In this document: positions 33,671 to 46,000 of the stretch, piece after piece
Layout of the letters: each line of letters opens with the position of its first letter
Numbering within the stretch: the stretch's first letter is position 1
Source: Nissolia schottii
Lineage: Eukaryota; Streptophyta; Magnoliopsida; Fabales; Fabaceae
Direction: 5' to 3'
Length of the DNA: 64,000 nucleotides
Assembly: GCA_003254905.1 (NCBI GenBank)
Contig: QANU01064042.1
Coordinates: 69,456 to 133,455, forward strand
Translations under genes and position numbers: made by a program
Notes under the pieces: generated by a model
The model's database searches: none
What the model was told of the DNA's origin: nothing
The model's input: the letters and a program-made list of their open reading frames with translations, nothing else

Positions 33671-34956
33671 CGGGTTTTCGCCCTTTTTTTTTTTTTTACT
33701 TTGGTTCGTGTTTTCTTTTTCTATCGAGAGAGAGTGGTGCGAGGGTGAGACCTGAAAAGGGTAATTGGCGAAGAGAGAGAGAGGTTGGATCCCCTCAAAC
33801 AAAAATTAGGCTAAATTATCATTTTATTCTCTCCTTAATCTGATCTATCAATTTTATCATATAATCTTTTTTATAACTTAAGTTTTAAATTTTCTAATAA
33901 ATTGTAAATTCGTGTACCAAAAGAAAATAAATTATGATTTTCGGTTTTGGACTCTAATTTATGTGTCTTTTGTTTTGGTCCCTAATGTAAGTTGTTTAAG
34001 TTAATCGATGATGTTCATCCTATATGTCACTAACTAATCCTACATAGCAAGTCATCCATTTAAACCCAATAAACAATAATCCAACCCGTTTACACATCTA
34101 TATTGACTAAGTGTTAAGAGTTTTCCCACCGTTACTTTTGGAGGATTTTTTTTCTTATCAAAACTAATTTTGCTAAACTTATCTCATTAAGCCCACTAAA
34201 TATTTTTTTAATTTATATTAGTATTCTCGCGCATCTAAAATAAACACCATTCAAAATTTTAGAAATTTTTTAACAATTAAAACGATAAATATTTAATTAT
34301 TTTATTAAAAAAATCTATTAATTTTTTCCTGTAATACCTTCCAGAGACAATGATATGACAAAATGGACTGTGTGTTAGCCCCGTCAACATATTCAAAAAC
34401 AGTTGAAAGGTTAGAGAGAAAATGCAAATTCAATTTTTTTTTTCCTGAAAACATGCTTTTGAACATGTTAACCGGCCTTCACCGCATCCTTCTCTCTTCA
34501 CAGACTATATTTTTTCCTGAATTTGATACAAACAAAATCTGTGAGTTACAAGCTTCCTATACAATATCATATGGTCAATTTCGTTAAGAAACAAAATAGA
34601 AAGATAACATTACTCAAAAGTTTCAGTTTGAAAGTTTCTGAACATGTTTTTGAATATGTTTATGGGGGCTAAAACACATTCCATGTGATCATGTCACTGC
34701 AAGCCCCCTTCAAGTTAATCAACTCAGTGCTTGCTGCTACACAAACTCTTCAGTTCCTCTAAAATTTTGACCTTCTTGGTTGGTTTTCATTGTTCCCTTA
34801 ACTTCCTTTGTTTCCCCATTCTTTGATGGAATTGCACACAATCATTAAATTATAAGCCAAATTTCAGTATTATCACTGAAAACAGATCAGAAGACCCAAG
34901 AACCTCGTTCTTCATGCACCTTAGACTTTCATAGAGTGTTCCCTATCAAGATCTTC
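33671..34956. other. Intergenic region between ESSS and PPR genes
   Basis: It holds the ESSS 5' UTR/promoter side (CT/GA-rich at 33700-33790) and AT-rich DNA. No further gene is seen. Confidence 0.45.
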
Positions 34957-37290
34957 TCACCAATAATCTCCACAAGAACATTTTCCTCCAACAATTCGAT
35001 GAAATCGGTTTTTATCCCTCAAAGACACTACTCTCCCATAAATATTAGAGATAAACTTGGCAAAATTATGGCAATCAACACAAATTCGGAGATTTTTTAT
35101 AACACGAATTGGCACGTTTTCAGGAGTGGAAATTAAACCAAAAGACAACGCCAACTTTTCGCTGTGGCCTAACAGCATCTTCTCCTTCTGCTCATCATCC
35201 ACATCATGTAAAACACAACTCAAATCAGGAACATAACCAGCTTCTTTAAACCTCACAGATAATTCCTTCACCTTTGCAGCAACTTCTTGCCTTCTTGGAT
35301 GGGAACGATCACTTGCATGGAAATTATGAAGCACTTGGTCAAGTTCAATCCAGCTTCTACCAGGTTCTTTTGTAACAGCCTTCTTCAACATCAGGTCCCT
35401 CAGTGATCTTACATCTTCCCATCTTCCCACTGAAGCATATAAGTTAGACAGAATAACGTAATTTCCAGCATTTCCAGGTTCAATCTCCAGAAGCCGGCGA
35501 CCCACAAATTCACCAATGTCAACATTTGAATGAACTCTGCAAGCGCCTAAAAGGGAACCCAATATAGCAGCTGTTGGTTTGAAAGGCATCCTTTTGATGA
35601 ACTCAAGAGCCTCTTTTACTCGACCAGCACGGCCAAGCAAATCAACAACACAACCATAATGCTCAATCTCTAGCTCAAATCCAATTTTCCCACTGATCAT
35701 ATCATAAAATATATCCAGCCCCGTGTCTTCTAATCCTCCATGACTGCATCCAGATAACACAGCCAAAATTGTGACTCTGTCAGGTTTAACTTTGTTTTCT
35801 TCTCTCATTAAAGTGAATAGCTCAAGAACTTCCTTCCCCATTCCATGTTTGCTATAACCAACAAGCATTGCATTCCAAGAGATAACGGTTCTCTCATGCA
35901 TTGTATCAAAGATCCTTCTCGAGTAGGCGAGATTTCCACATTTTGAGTACATGTCAATCAAAGAGTTTTGAAGAACCACATAAGATGGAACTTCGGCACG
36001 AAGAACATGGTTGTGCACTTGTTTGCCATGATCTAGAGCAGCAAGCCCAGAAAGCGCAGTTAAAACACTAGTATATGTAACATAATTTGATTGCATTCCT
36101 TCCACTTGCAACTGGCGAAAAAGCTCCAAAGCCTCCTCATCCAGACCCAACTGAGCATATCCAGAGATTATAGCAGTACAAGAAACTACATCCCTTTTTG
36201 GCATGCACTCAAATATGCCTCGAGCTTCGTGAATTTTACCATCTTTGGCATACATGTCAAGGAGTGAACTTCCAACATAAGCATGGGCTTCATAATTTGA
36301 TTTTATGATAAGAGAATGGATTTGCCTTCCTAAGAAGAAACCCAGGGAACCTGTACATGAGGTAAGTACAGTAGCAAAAGTGTACTCATTAGGTTCTGTA
36401 CCTGCAAAAAGGCATAGTTACCATCAGCACAGGGAAACCAATTACACAACAGCGACCAAAATTTGTAACATCTGAAGGCAATAAATATAAAACAAAAACA
36501 TCATCTTTTAATTTTTCAGTAAAACATAATTAACTCCTTATGTTCTTAAACAAACTCAACGAGAAGTCCTAGGCAGCCAACATCAGTCCTTAGCAATTGA
36601 CTCCTTTTCAAAAGAATCTTGATATATAGAATAGAATTCTAAATCATCAACTTGAATGTAACTAGCAATAACACATATTCTCCCACGTAGTAAAACCAAT
36701 ACTTACAAAGCAACATCAAACACCTAATTGCAAGATAAGCAAATAAAGATTAATTCCACAGTCACCAGTAACAATCATTCAATTGCCACAATTGCATGAA
36801 CTTCTTCAAAATCAAGAATACCTGATCTTAACATCTGTACGAAAAGATTCAAGGCTTGAGAGGCATACCCTCTCTGAGAATAAGCAGAGATCATGGCGGT
36901 CCAAGACACCACATTCCTTTCGGGCATTTCATCGAGCACTCGCCGCGCATCTCCCAGCCAGTCACACTTAGTATAGAAGACGATCAACCTAGTCCTGAGG
37001 TACACAGCAGGAAGATAGCGAGTTTTGATCATGTGGGCATGGACTCTCTGGCCTTCTCTGAAGGCCCTTTTGGTCACACACTCATCCAAGAGTGCGTTGT
37101 AGCCTTCGAACTTCATGTCATGGCCACAAAGGGCCATTTGTAAAAGGGATTGTTGCAGATTGGTGTCACAGCTGAGAGTGCTGAGAAGAAGTCGCGAGTT
37201 TGAAGGGTAGGATGGAAGATGCAGCAGTTGTTGTTGGATTAAGGGTTTGTGGAAGATGAAACGTATGCCATGTTTTGTAGTAGGAAGCAT
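34957..37290 (-). CDS. PLS-class pentatricopeptide repeat protein with E and DYW domains (two exons)
   Basis: Exon 1 is 37290-36822 and exon 2 is 36401-34957, joined through a 420-base intron (GTATTC donor; TTTTTGCAG acceptor). The G/GT junction restores RSGTEPNEYTF, giving 637 residues. The protein is an organellar RNA-binding factor, typically for C-to-U editing. Residues 1-40 are basic and lack acidic residues, as expected for mitochondrial or plastid targeting. Repeats include RNVVSWTAMISAYSQRG (about 125-141), RDVVSCTAIISGYAQLG, RTVISWNAMLVGYSKHG and DRVTILAVLSGCSHGGL. The E region has GSLLGACRVHSNVDIGE. The DYW domain has the zinc/catalytic HSE (569-571), CVDC (597-600) and terminal DYW (635-637), so the deaminase motifs are intact. 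It appears functional. The start is the first Met of the leader. It is closest in style to DYW proteins such as At3g13770, but I cannot assign orthology. Confidence 0.9.
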
Positions 37291-38393
37291 GCCTCTGTGA
37301 GACCTTGTGGGTAAGAGAAAGTAACTACAATTGCTTCACGTGAAATTTTCTCCTCGCGTTGTTGCATTCTGCGTGAATAATGTATTGTAGTTTTTATTTT
37401 TCTTACAAAATACCCATAATAGTCCTGTCCCAAATACAAGCGAACAAAGTAGTCACTGCAGACTTTACTTGAAAGTCCACTTCAACTATGTAAAATGAGG
37501 TAATTTAGTTCTTATCATTTAAGACAAAAATGCAATAAAATGTCAAATTATAACATGTACCGTTCTGGACTTTTTGTAAAATGGTAAAGACCGTTTAGTC
37601 TTAAGAAATTATCAAAGTCTTTTTTTGTGTTATCATGGTCTCTGAGTGCAAACTTTACATGGCCCAAATGAAACCTTTTTCAGTAAAGTCAGGGGGTCCC
37701 ACACACCCTAGGCCCTGAAACATCTACCATACTCTGCTCAATATGCCCAGGGGCTCTGCCAATGCCACGCCCCACACATGCACTCCCTCAAAAAATTCCC
37801 CTCTTTACCATTCCAAATTAATTTCTTTATGATTTACACAAATCTTAATAGATTTTTAAATATGTAAAATAAACAGCTGTTAAGTTTTTTAAAAAGTAAC
37901 CAATTAGAGACCGATCAAGTATATTAGTTGTTTTTATTTTATTATTCCAGTGGCACCCTACATTGCACTATCATTTTTTGTGACACGAGTTCAATTATTA
38001 TAGGTTGATAACACAATTTTTTTAATTTCAATTAAATTATGAGTTTGATTTTTGTTTATTAATAATATAATTTTTTTATTTTTAATTAATTAAATTTTAT
38101 TACATTAGTATAAATAAATAATTTTTTTAATCATTTAAAAATTATATATATTAAAAAATTTATTTAGATGATAGTGTACAATATTTTTTATTAAATAAAC
38201 ATAAAAATTATATGCATAATTTTTAAATAATAAATAAAAAGACTAAATTTTTTTACTAATTTATTAATATTTAATTGGATGAAGAAACCTTATTTTAAGT
38301 ATTTAAAAAACTAACCGGCCAGAGAGAGCGCGCGCAAGGAGACATATAGACAATTTGATTCTTTCATTCTTACATTCTTTTTTTTTTTTTTTT
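37291..38393. other. PPR promoter side and AT-rich intergenic DNA
   Basis: No gene seen. It ends in a poly-T run at the N gap. Confidence 0.45.
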
Positions 38394-38512
38394 NNNNNNN
38401 NNNNNNNNNNNNNNNNNNNNNNNNNNNNNNNNNNNNNNNNNNNNNNNNNNNNNNNNNNNNNNNNNNNNNNNNNNNNNNNNNNNNNNNNNNNNNNNNNNNN
38501 NNNNNNNNNNNN
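38394..38512. other. Assembly gap (119 Ns)
   Basis: Run of N after a poly-T tract. Confidence 0.99.
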
Positions 38513-39724
38513 GGGCACACGCTGGCTCTAGCCCCTTTTTCTCTCTCTGCTGAGTTCAAGCCACTTTCTTTCTTTCTTCATGGTTAGTAACAGTAAAGCT
38601 TAACTGAGAAGAAAAATAGAGGGTACTCTCTCTCACTCATTCTGCTACTCCTCGCTACTCTCTCCTCAGCACAGATACCAAGTAACTACCCTTCTTCTTC
38701 TTCTCCTTCTTCTCTGCTCGTTTTTTCTTTTTTTTTTTTGCTTACTTCAAAGACCATTCTCTTTTTCTTGGATTGGTTTCTACGAAAGATTGAGTCTTTT
38801 TTCTGCTTTAGCACCGATTTTCGAACTGAAAATGATTTATTGTTTTAGTGTTTCTTCTATGCTCTGAAACCTTTGCTGTTTTCTCTGGCATTGGTTTTCT
38901 TGGTTTGTTCATATTATTACTACTTCTTTTCCCTGTTTATCTCTTTTTCTTTTGGGTCCAAAATGTGCCCTAAAGAGTTCTTTTTTTTTTTTTTCTTGGA
39001 AATTACTTAGGAAGTTATTTTCTCTTTCAGTTCTTAAATCTTTTTCCACTTTACCATGGAAATCTTGTGGCGTAATCCGTGCATAAACAAAATAACAGAA
39101 CACCGAAATTCAGCTTTGATGTTGTTGACTCGTGTGTTTTCAGTTTTACTTGGATGGCTCTAGCTACATGAATTAGGTGCTTAGAATTCCAATCTCAAAT
39201 CAACGTTTAATTGTTTTCTGTGCACGGGTGTGTGGTGGAACATTCAATAAATCTTGTTTTTAGAGGTTCTACATTTGTAGCTAGCAAGATATATGTAACT
39301 TAATTAACAGTGATTGAATGCCGATTTTAATGCCAAATTGAAACTGTGGTTAAGGATTAGTTATGATAAACAATCGTTCTTGTATGAAGATTATTTGGTT
39401 CTTGGAACCCGCAGGGGCTTGTAGATCCTAATAGGAACTAAATGAATCTTTACATGTTTTATGATGGTTTAATGAATCTTTACATTATTACTATGCTTAT
39501 TTCTTTTTCCAAAATTCTTTTAAATTATTACTGTTTAACAAGCATTTCCATTTGTCTCAACTCTTTGACTTCTTCCTAACAATTAATCTTCTGCATTATC
39601 TGCATAATCTTTACATGATTGAACTCCATTAGTAACGTTTTCCTATTAGAGTTTAGAACTGCATATGCATCTAGTTCTTTTCATGTATGTTGTTCTTTGT
39701 GACGAAATATGTCATGTTAAGCAG
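38513..39724 (+). promoter_or_regulatory. Pyrimidine-rich leader region, possible 5' end of the receptor-kinase gene
   Basis: CT-rich DNA (CTCTCTCTCACTCATTC, CTTCTTCTTCTTCTCC) with CAGATACCAAGTAACT could be a 5' UTR with a leader-intron donor. It lies 1.2 kb upstream of the first recognisable malectin exon. The signal-peptide exon was not identified. Confidence 0.3.
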
Positions 39725-42293
39725 GTTTCATAAGTTTGGACTGCGGAGGAAATGAAATTTCACCGATGAAATTGGCCTTGAATGGACTCCTGATAATAAA
39801 CTGACTCATGGAGAAATAAGCAATATATCAGTTGCCAATGAAACGCAGAAGCAATACACAACACTGTGACGCTTTCCTGCTGATTCCAGTAAATACTGCT
39901 ACACACTTGATGTTGTCACTAGGACAAGATACCTACTGAGGGCGACATTCTTGTATGGGAACTTTGATGATAACAATGTTTATCCAAAATTTGACATTTC
40001 TGTTGGGGCGACTCATTGGTCTACTATCGTTATATCTGATGCTAACACTATTGAAGTGACAGAGCTTATATTTTTGGCTACAAATCCTGCAGTTAGTGTA
40101 TGTTTATCAAGCGCAACAACTGGGAAGCCATTTATTTCTACGCTTGAACTACGGAAATTCAATGGTTTGGTTTATTATACGGAATATGAGGAGCGATTTT
40201 ACCTCAATGTCTCTGCAAGGATAAATTTTGGTGCTGAGAGCGATGCTCCTGTCAGGTATTGTGCCAACACTGTCTACTCTTTTACAAATTAATCCTCTAA
40301 ATACTCTCTTCTCTAGTACATAACAAGATACGTGTGGTACTATGAAGTCACTAGATTGAAATCCTGATGCGGGGGATCCATTTCTTTTAGCAAATTATGA
40401 TACTTTTGGTTTGTGTGCACACAGACTAACACATGCTCATGGTCATCTTTTATGTTCATTTTAAATCGTAAATATCAAATTTTTGTAACTTTCCTCATAA
40501 CAGAGAACTACATCCCACATATAATATTTCTGGGGATGAATGTGTGTACTGTGTAGTTAATGTTAGCACCTCCAGTGGTTTTGACGCAGTTTCTTTTCAC
40601 TTATGAAGTGTATGTTACTGCCATATCAGGTACCCTGATGATCCATTTGATAGAATATGGCAGTCAGATTCTATCAAGAAAGCAAATTATCTTGTTGATG
40701 TTGCTGCTGGAACTCAGAAATTTTCCACCAATGTATCAATTGATGTTAATAGAGATGAAATTCCACCAATGAAAGTAATGCAGACAGCCGTAGTGGGTAC
40801 AAATGGATCTCTAACTTACTGGTTAAACTTGGATGGTTTTCCTAGTATATTTGGGCATTCACCTATTTTTTTGAGATTGAAGATTTGGGTCCAAATGAAT
40901 CCAGAAAATTCAGGCTAGTACTTCCAGGTCATCCTGATATCAGCAAGGCTGTGGTAAATATCGAAAAAAAATGCTCAAGGAAAGTATAGCCTTTATGAAC
41001 CAGGATATACCAATTTATCCCTACCCTCTGTGCTTTCTTTTAGATTTGGCAAGACATCTGATTCTTCCAGGGGCCCTCTTCTAAATGCCATGGAGATAAA
41101 TAAGTATCTGGAGAAAAGTGATGGGTTAGTTGTACTTGTACCATGTGATATGTTGTTTGGCTATCTTGTAACTGTAGAGTAACTGTTTAATAATCATGTC
41201 AATTTCAATTCCATTAAATCATTATTTGAATAGCCATAGTTTATTTAGTACTTGGAGATGGTTTGCAGGTGAAGCTATATCTAGTGTACTTTCATACTAT
41301 TCAGCAGACTGGGCCCAAGAAGGGGTGGACCCTTGTCTACCTGCTCCATGGTCATGGGTTCGCTGAAGTTCAAATAAACAGCCAAGAATAGTTTCAATGT
41401 AAAGGTTTATCTTTTTTGAGGTTTTGATTTTGTCTATATGTTTCATTTTCATCACCAGATCATAGCTCAGCCGCCACCACTCCCTACTCCCCCCAAAGAA
41501 AAGAAGATAATAAAAGAACAGCCAGCTAGTTACTAATAAAGAATGTTCAATTACTGTATCGAAAGAAAAGTTCATGTGATCTGATAACAGTTAGTTTGTG
41601 TTCCTGGTGATGCAGTTTATTGTCTAGTAAGAACTTGACAGACGATATTCCTTTGGAAATCACCAAATTGACTGGTCTTGTAGAACTGTAAGTTTTATAT
41701 TGCTTTTAATTTTGCTGCAATGAAGCTACTGATGCCTCATGGTTGGCCTATCAAATTAATGTTGTTGCTTGCGGAATGATTTTATTCATGGATGCAGATG
41801 GCTTGATGGAAATATGTTGACTGGCCCAATACCAGATTTTACTGGATGCATGGACTAAAAGATCATGTAATTACTGTTATGTTCTTCCCTTAATCATGCT
41901 TAGTTAGTTTTCAGCTAACAACAACCTTTTCCTCTTGCAGTCATCTTGAGAACAATCATTTAACAGGTCCGCTCCCAGCCTCTTTGGTGAACCTTCCAAA
42001 TCTAAGGGAACTGTAAGATATCTGGAATTTACATAACAGTGTTTTGATCAAATTGGAAATTGTTATACTTCTGATACATCCAGTTATGAACTTAGCAATA
42101 GCATATATATTGTTGTCTCACAAAAATGAGTATCATTCAGTCAATGTTCAACACTATTCAAATTGCTTTGCTTCATATTCATTTGATTTTGATACATTAT
42201 AGTTAATGCTTATAATGGTTGCAGGTATGTGCAAAATAACACGTTATCTGGAACAGTACCTTCAGATCTTCTGAATAAATATTTGGTCTTGAA
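39725..42293 (+). pseudogene. Malectin-like/LRR receptor kinase pseudogene, extracellular half
   Basis: Eight collinear exon remnants with good splice sites are visible: 39725-40255, 40630-41124, 41269-41398, 41616-41687, 41798-41866, 41941-42012 and 42225-42293, plus an unseen first exon. They encode a malectin-like domain (FISLDCGGNE, YCYTLDVVTRTRYLLRATFL, GNFDDNNVYPKFDISVG, INFGAESDAPVRYPDDPFDR) and LRRs in 72-base exons (KNLTDDIPLEITKLTGLVEL, DGNMLTGPIPDF, ENNHLTGPLPASLVNLPNL, YVQNNTLSGTVPSDLL). The order matches plant LRR-RLKs of the At1g67720 type. Lesions: a one-base deletion near 39756, in-frame TGA near 39868, frameshifts near 40845 and 40965, TGA near 41372 and TAA near 41857. No transmembrane or kinase exon follows on this strand. 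Confidence 0.8.
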
Positions 42294-43026
42294 GTGAGTA
42301 TTGTTTTCACTTGTTAAACTTAAAAAAATGCAGCATTGCACATTCAGAAGTAGAGAAAATTTTTGGCATGTTGAATTTAAGGAGATATTGATGAATATGT
42401 ATACAAGATATGATGGACAACGTATTACTGTATATAATTTCTATATTATGTATAGTTTGTTATTGCATGTATTTTATTTCCTTAAATAGATTAGAATCAG
42501 CCTAGCAATCCCTATAAATTAGCCTAGACAGAAATAACCTAAGGATCCCTAGAAATTAGCCTAGATTTCTGCTGATGAACTTCATAATTTTATCTATATA
42601 TTGAATACATTTGAGTCTAACCCTGTTTCATTAGGGATAAACTTGAGTATTTATCCTTATTTTATTTTCTAAATTAGTTCAGCTAGTTGCCTGTTTTTCT
42701 ATATGGTGACGAGGTTGAAAAATCTTTGGTCTTTTCAGGTCCCCAGCAACAAGACTATAGTCTGAACTGTTATGATGTTACTGAACATGCTCTTTTGTTT
42801 TCCTGCAATAAAACTCGCTTTTTACTGATGATAAATTTTTTGTTTTTGTTTTCTTTTTTTCAATTCATATGGATTTGTCATGGGCCAATTGTGGATGTAG
42901 CAATGCAGATTGAGGTAATTTTGTATATGATTAGCTGTTCATCTGTGATTGGTCGTATTTGATTGCACATTTTCTAATGCATTTCTGGATATAATAGTTG
43001 TGCCTTGTCAAATTGTGGTATGCCAG
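42294..43026. other. Unassigned stretch after the LRR exons
   Basis: It contains AATCAGCCTAGCAATCCCTA / AATTAGCCTAGACAG repeats near 42490-42570 that look like part of an old LTR. No gene is supported. Confidence 0.3.
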
Positions 43027-46000
43027 GGTGACACTAAGGGTTCGGCCAAGGGTGGAGACACTTCTGCTAGGAAAGATGTTCACCCGAGTCTTAATGCTCA
43101 GGTGGAGTATATATACATGCATGCTTGCTTAATGGGTGGTTAAGATTGCTGGAAATGTGTTTAGATTTTTTAATATACAATGGCATCTGATGTTGGCTTA
43201 TTACAGCTTGCTCATCAAGGTTCTTTCTCACAAGGTGTTAACTACACAAATTATCAGGTAATTACTCTCTCTAGTGCTCGATATATCTCTTTCCTCTTCT
43301 GCATATGTGGCATTGTAGTATGAAGATGCTAAGGTTTCTGTTTACTGACTTGAAAGCAATGTAGTATGAAATTATGATGCATAATTCACAGGAAGTGATA
43401 GTTGTAATCTGTTTTCCTCCTGATAGCTTGTATTTGAAGAGTACTAAAATGTTCCTCTTTGAGCTCAAGCACCATTTTGATTTGATATTTTAAGAGATAC
43501 TGCTTGAAAGTGGCCCCTCTTAGAATTAATGCTTTAAAGTTATTATGAGTTAGCTGCATTTGGTTGGTAGCACACTTCTAAACCTCCATTGAAGTCCTTG
43601 ATGAAAAGTTGTTACTTGTGTGAACAACGGGTTGGTTTTAGGTTCAATGCGTTTATCTATCTCCATCCACTCTGCCAGTTTCACACTTTCTATTCAATAT
43701 GTGGCCTTTCTTGGAATGGTAGTTCTTTTTGTATTTAGTTGGGGACATAAATTAAGGGCATTGGGAACTAGTTTGCTGTTATTTATTGGTGATTTTTACT
43801 CCTTAATGAAGTTTACAACTAAAGACAAAAGAATACGTTAAAGGCAGTGGCCCCTGCACTCTTTGAATTTTCTCTTGCTGAATGTTTTGTGAATCTGTAA
43901 GAACTGTTACCAATAAGTAAAGACTTGCTGAAATGGCCCTGGTGTTTATTAATTATGCAGAAGGGGGAATTTCTGTGTCAGAACCAAAACAAGGATGACT
44001 AAAAGATTGAAATACACGAACAGGAAATAGAAAATATTCTGGGAATTTTAGGATCCCTTGGTCCTCCTAGCCCACTCAAGTTCTGAATGCTCTCCCCTTT
44101 CCCCCCATGATCTCACTTATAATCATCAATAGGAGAGAATCAAGGGATTAAGCTTTATGTTCTCCTAAAATTCTTCACTCCCTTATTTGTCTCTTAACTA
44201 ATTATTTATTGCTGATTCTTTCTCCTAATAAATCCTGATTTGTCTCTAACAAATCAGATATCATTTCCTTTCTTGCTCCTTCTAGAATAGTAATATGGAA
44301 GAGGAGTTATTTTCTTTCCTTTTTGTGGTCAGCCAACCCCATCCGCCTCAGCTGCTGGGTATGTAACAGAATTCTATAGTGGTAGGTTCTGGTAGGTCCT
44401 GGAATATAGATATGAATGCTGTATTAATTTCCCTAGTGATGCAAATGTACCCCTAGCACTAATATTTCACCTAAGGTAAAAGTATATGTAAGAAGAAACA
44501 GGAATGGAGCTACTGGTATGTGGGGTGTGTGGTAAAGGTATGAGTGAGGAGTTTTGTAATTACATTGCCAGTTAGGCTAGACTAGATCGGAGATAGAAAT
44601 ATTCTAAATATGTGGGAAGGTCGTTAGAGCTATATAGGCAAAGGGGAGGGATACTATGGGGGGTTTGTGTACCTCAGAATTGGAAGGACTATAAATTGGA
44701 GGCTTCTCGGATGTGCCCCCGTTGTTTACTGTTTCATTGTTTTTGCTGTATTTTCTTGTTTATTGCTATCCTTGTTCGCTGGTACCATACAGTTTTTTCT
44801 TCACAATTTCAGAACGATAATTTTTTGGGGTGCCTTAATTGTGTGTGAATTGTTATATTGACATCGGTGGTCAACATATGGTTTTGGACTGCAGTATTGA
44901 TAAATGTTACTTCAAGCGTTATGTTTGACTGTTAAAAGCGTTGGTTTTTATCCTTGGAGCTTTTTCCTTACTTTTGTGTTGTTACTGAAGCTTGATCTTC
45001 GGATTTTTCTTTGATAGTTTCACTTGGTTTTCTTTAACAATACATGTAAATGTAAATTCTTTTGTAAGGTTGGCTGAAACATTTTTGTGGCTTACCTTGG
45101 TTATAAGAGAGAATGTTATATTTCCACCAAATGCATTGCAAAATTATCCCTTAATATTCATGAGTCATTACGTTTCTGGTGGTGTTTCCTGGGATTAGAT
45201 GAACTAGGTTAAGCTATAAGATTGTGGTGTTTCCTGGGATTAGATGAACTAGGTTAAGCTATAAGATTACCAGATCTCCTCAAGAAGTCAGATGTTCATG
45301 ACTAGCTGCTTTGGCTTGAGATAATTGGAGGAAAATGGCTCGGCATGTTTTTCTCAATTACAAATTGCTCTATCCTTTCCTGTTCCATCATTCTGTTTAC
45401 ATCATTCTTTCCTAACGTATGCATTGTGTCATGGCCTTTTAACGCTTAATTGTTCTTTAATATCAAAGCTATAAATCTTGTAGTTCTTAACACAAATCTA
45501 AAAGCAAGTTTTACCCAATTATTGGAGGATTAATGATGGTATTATTTCAAAAGTAACTTCTATTTGGAATTGGTTTTCCTTGAATCCGGTTATTAGCTTG
45601 TTTATTACTTAAATTTTCTTCAGCATGCATTTTTTGGGGTTCAATGAGCATGCTTTTTTAATTTATAATATGGGTTTTCTCTCTGATTTATGGTATTGAT
45701 CCTCACGTTCGTTAAATTTTCTGACTCAGGCTCAACATGATGCTTCCTATGCAAGGCCCAGAGTAGACATTTACCCTCCAATGTTTGACAGGTGCGATTT
45801 CATGTCGGTGGAGCTTTACTGAGTGCGCCCGGCACATCGAAAGCATTTTATGTTATGTAAATATTGACATTAGGAAATGTTGGTTCTTGTGACAAGATAT
45901 TATTAACTTACTCATTGCTATGAATAACACTTTACATTTTTTTCCTCATTGGTCCCATGAAGTGTTTAGTGTCATTCACAGGAATGAGTAAATTATTTGT

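Noticed and set aside
33380-33755. GC-rich plus-strand frames opposite ESSS
   Set aside because: They are antisense shadows of the conserved ESSS gene.
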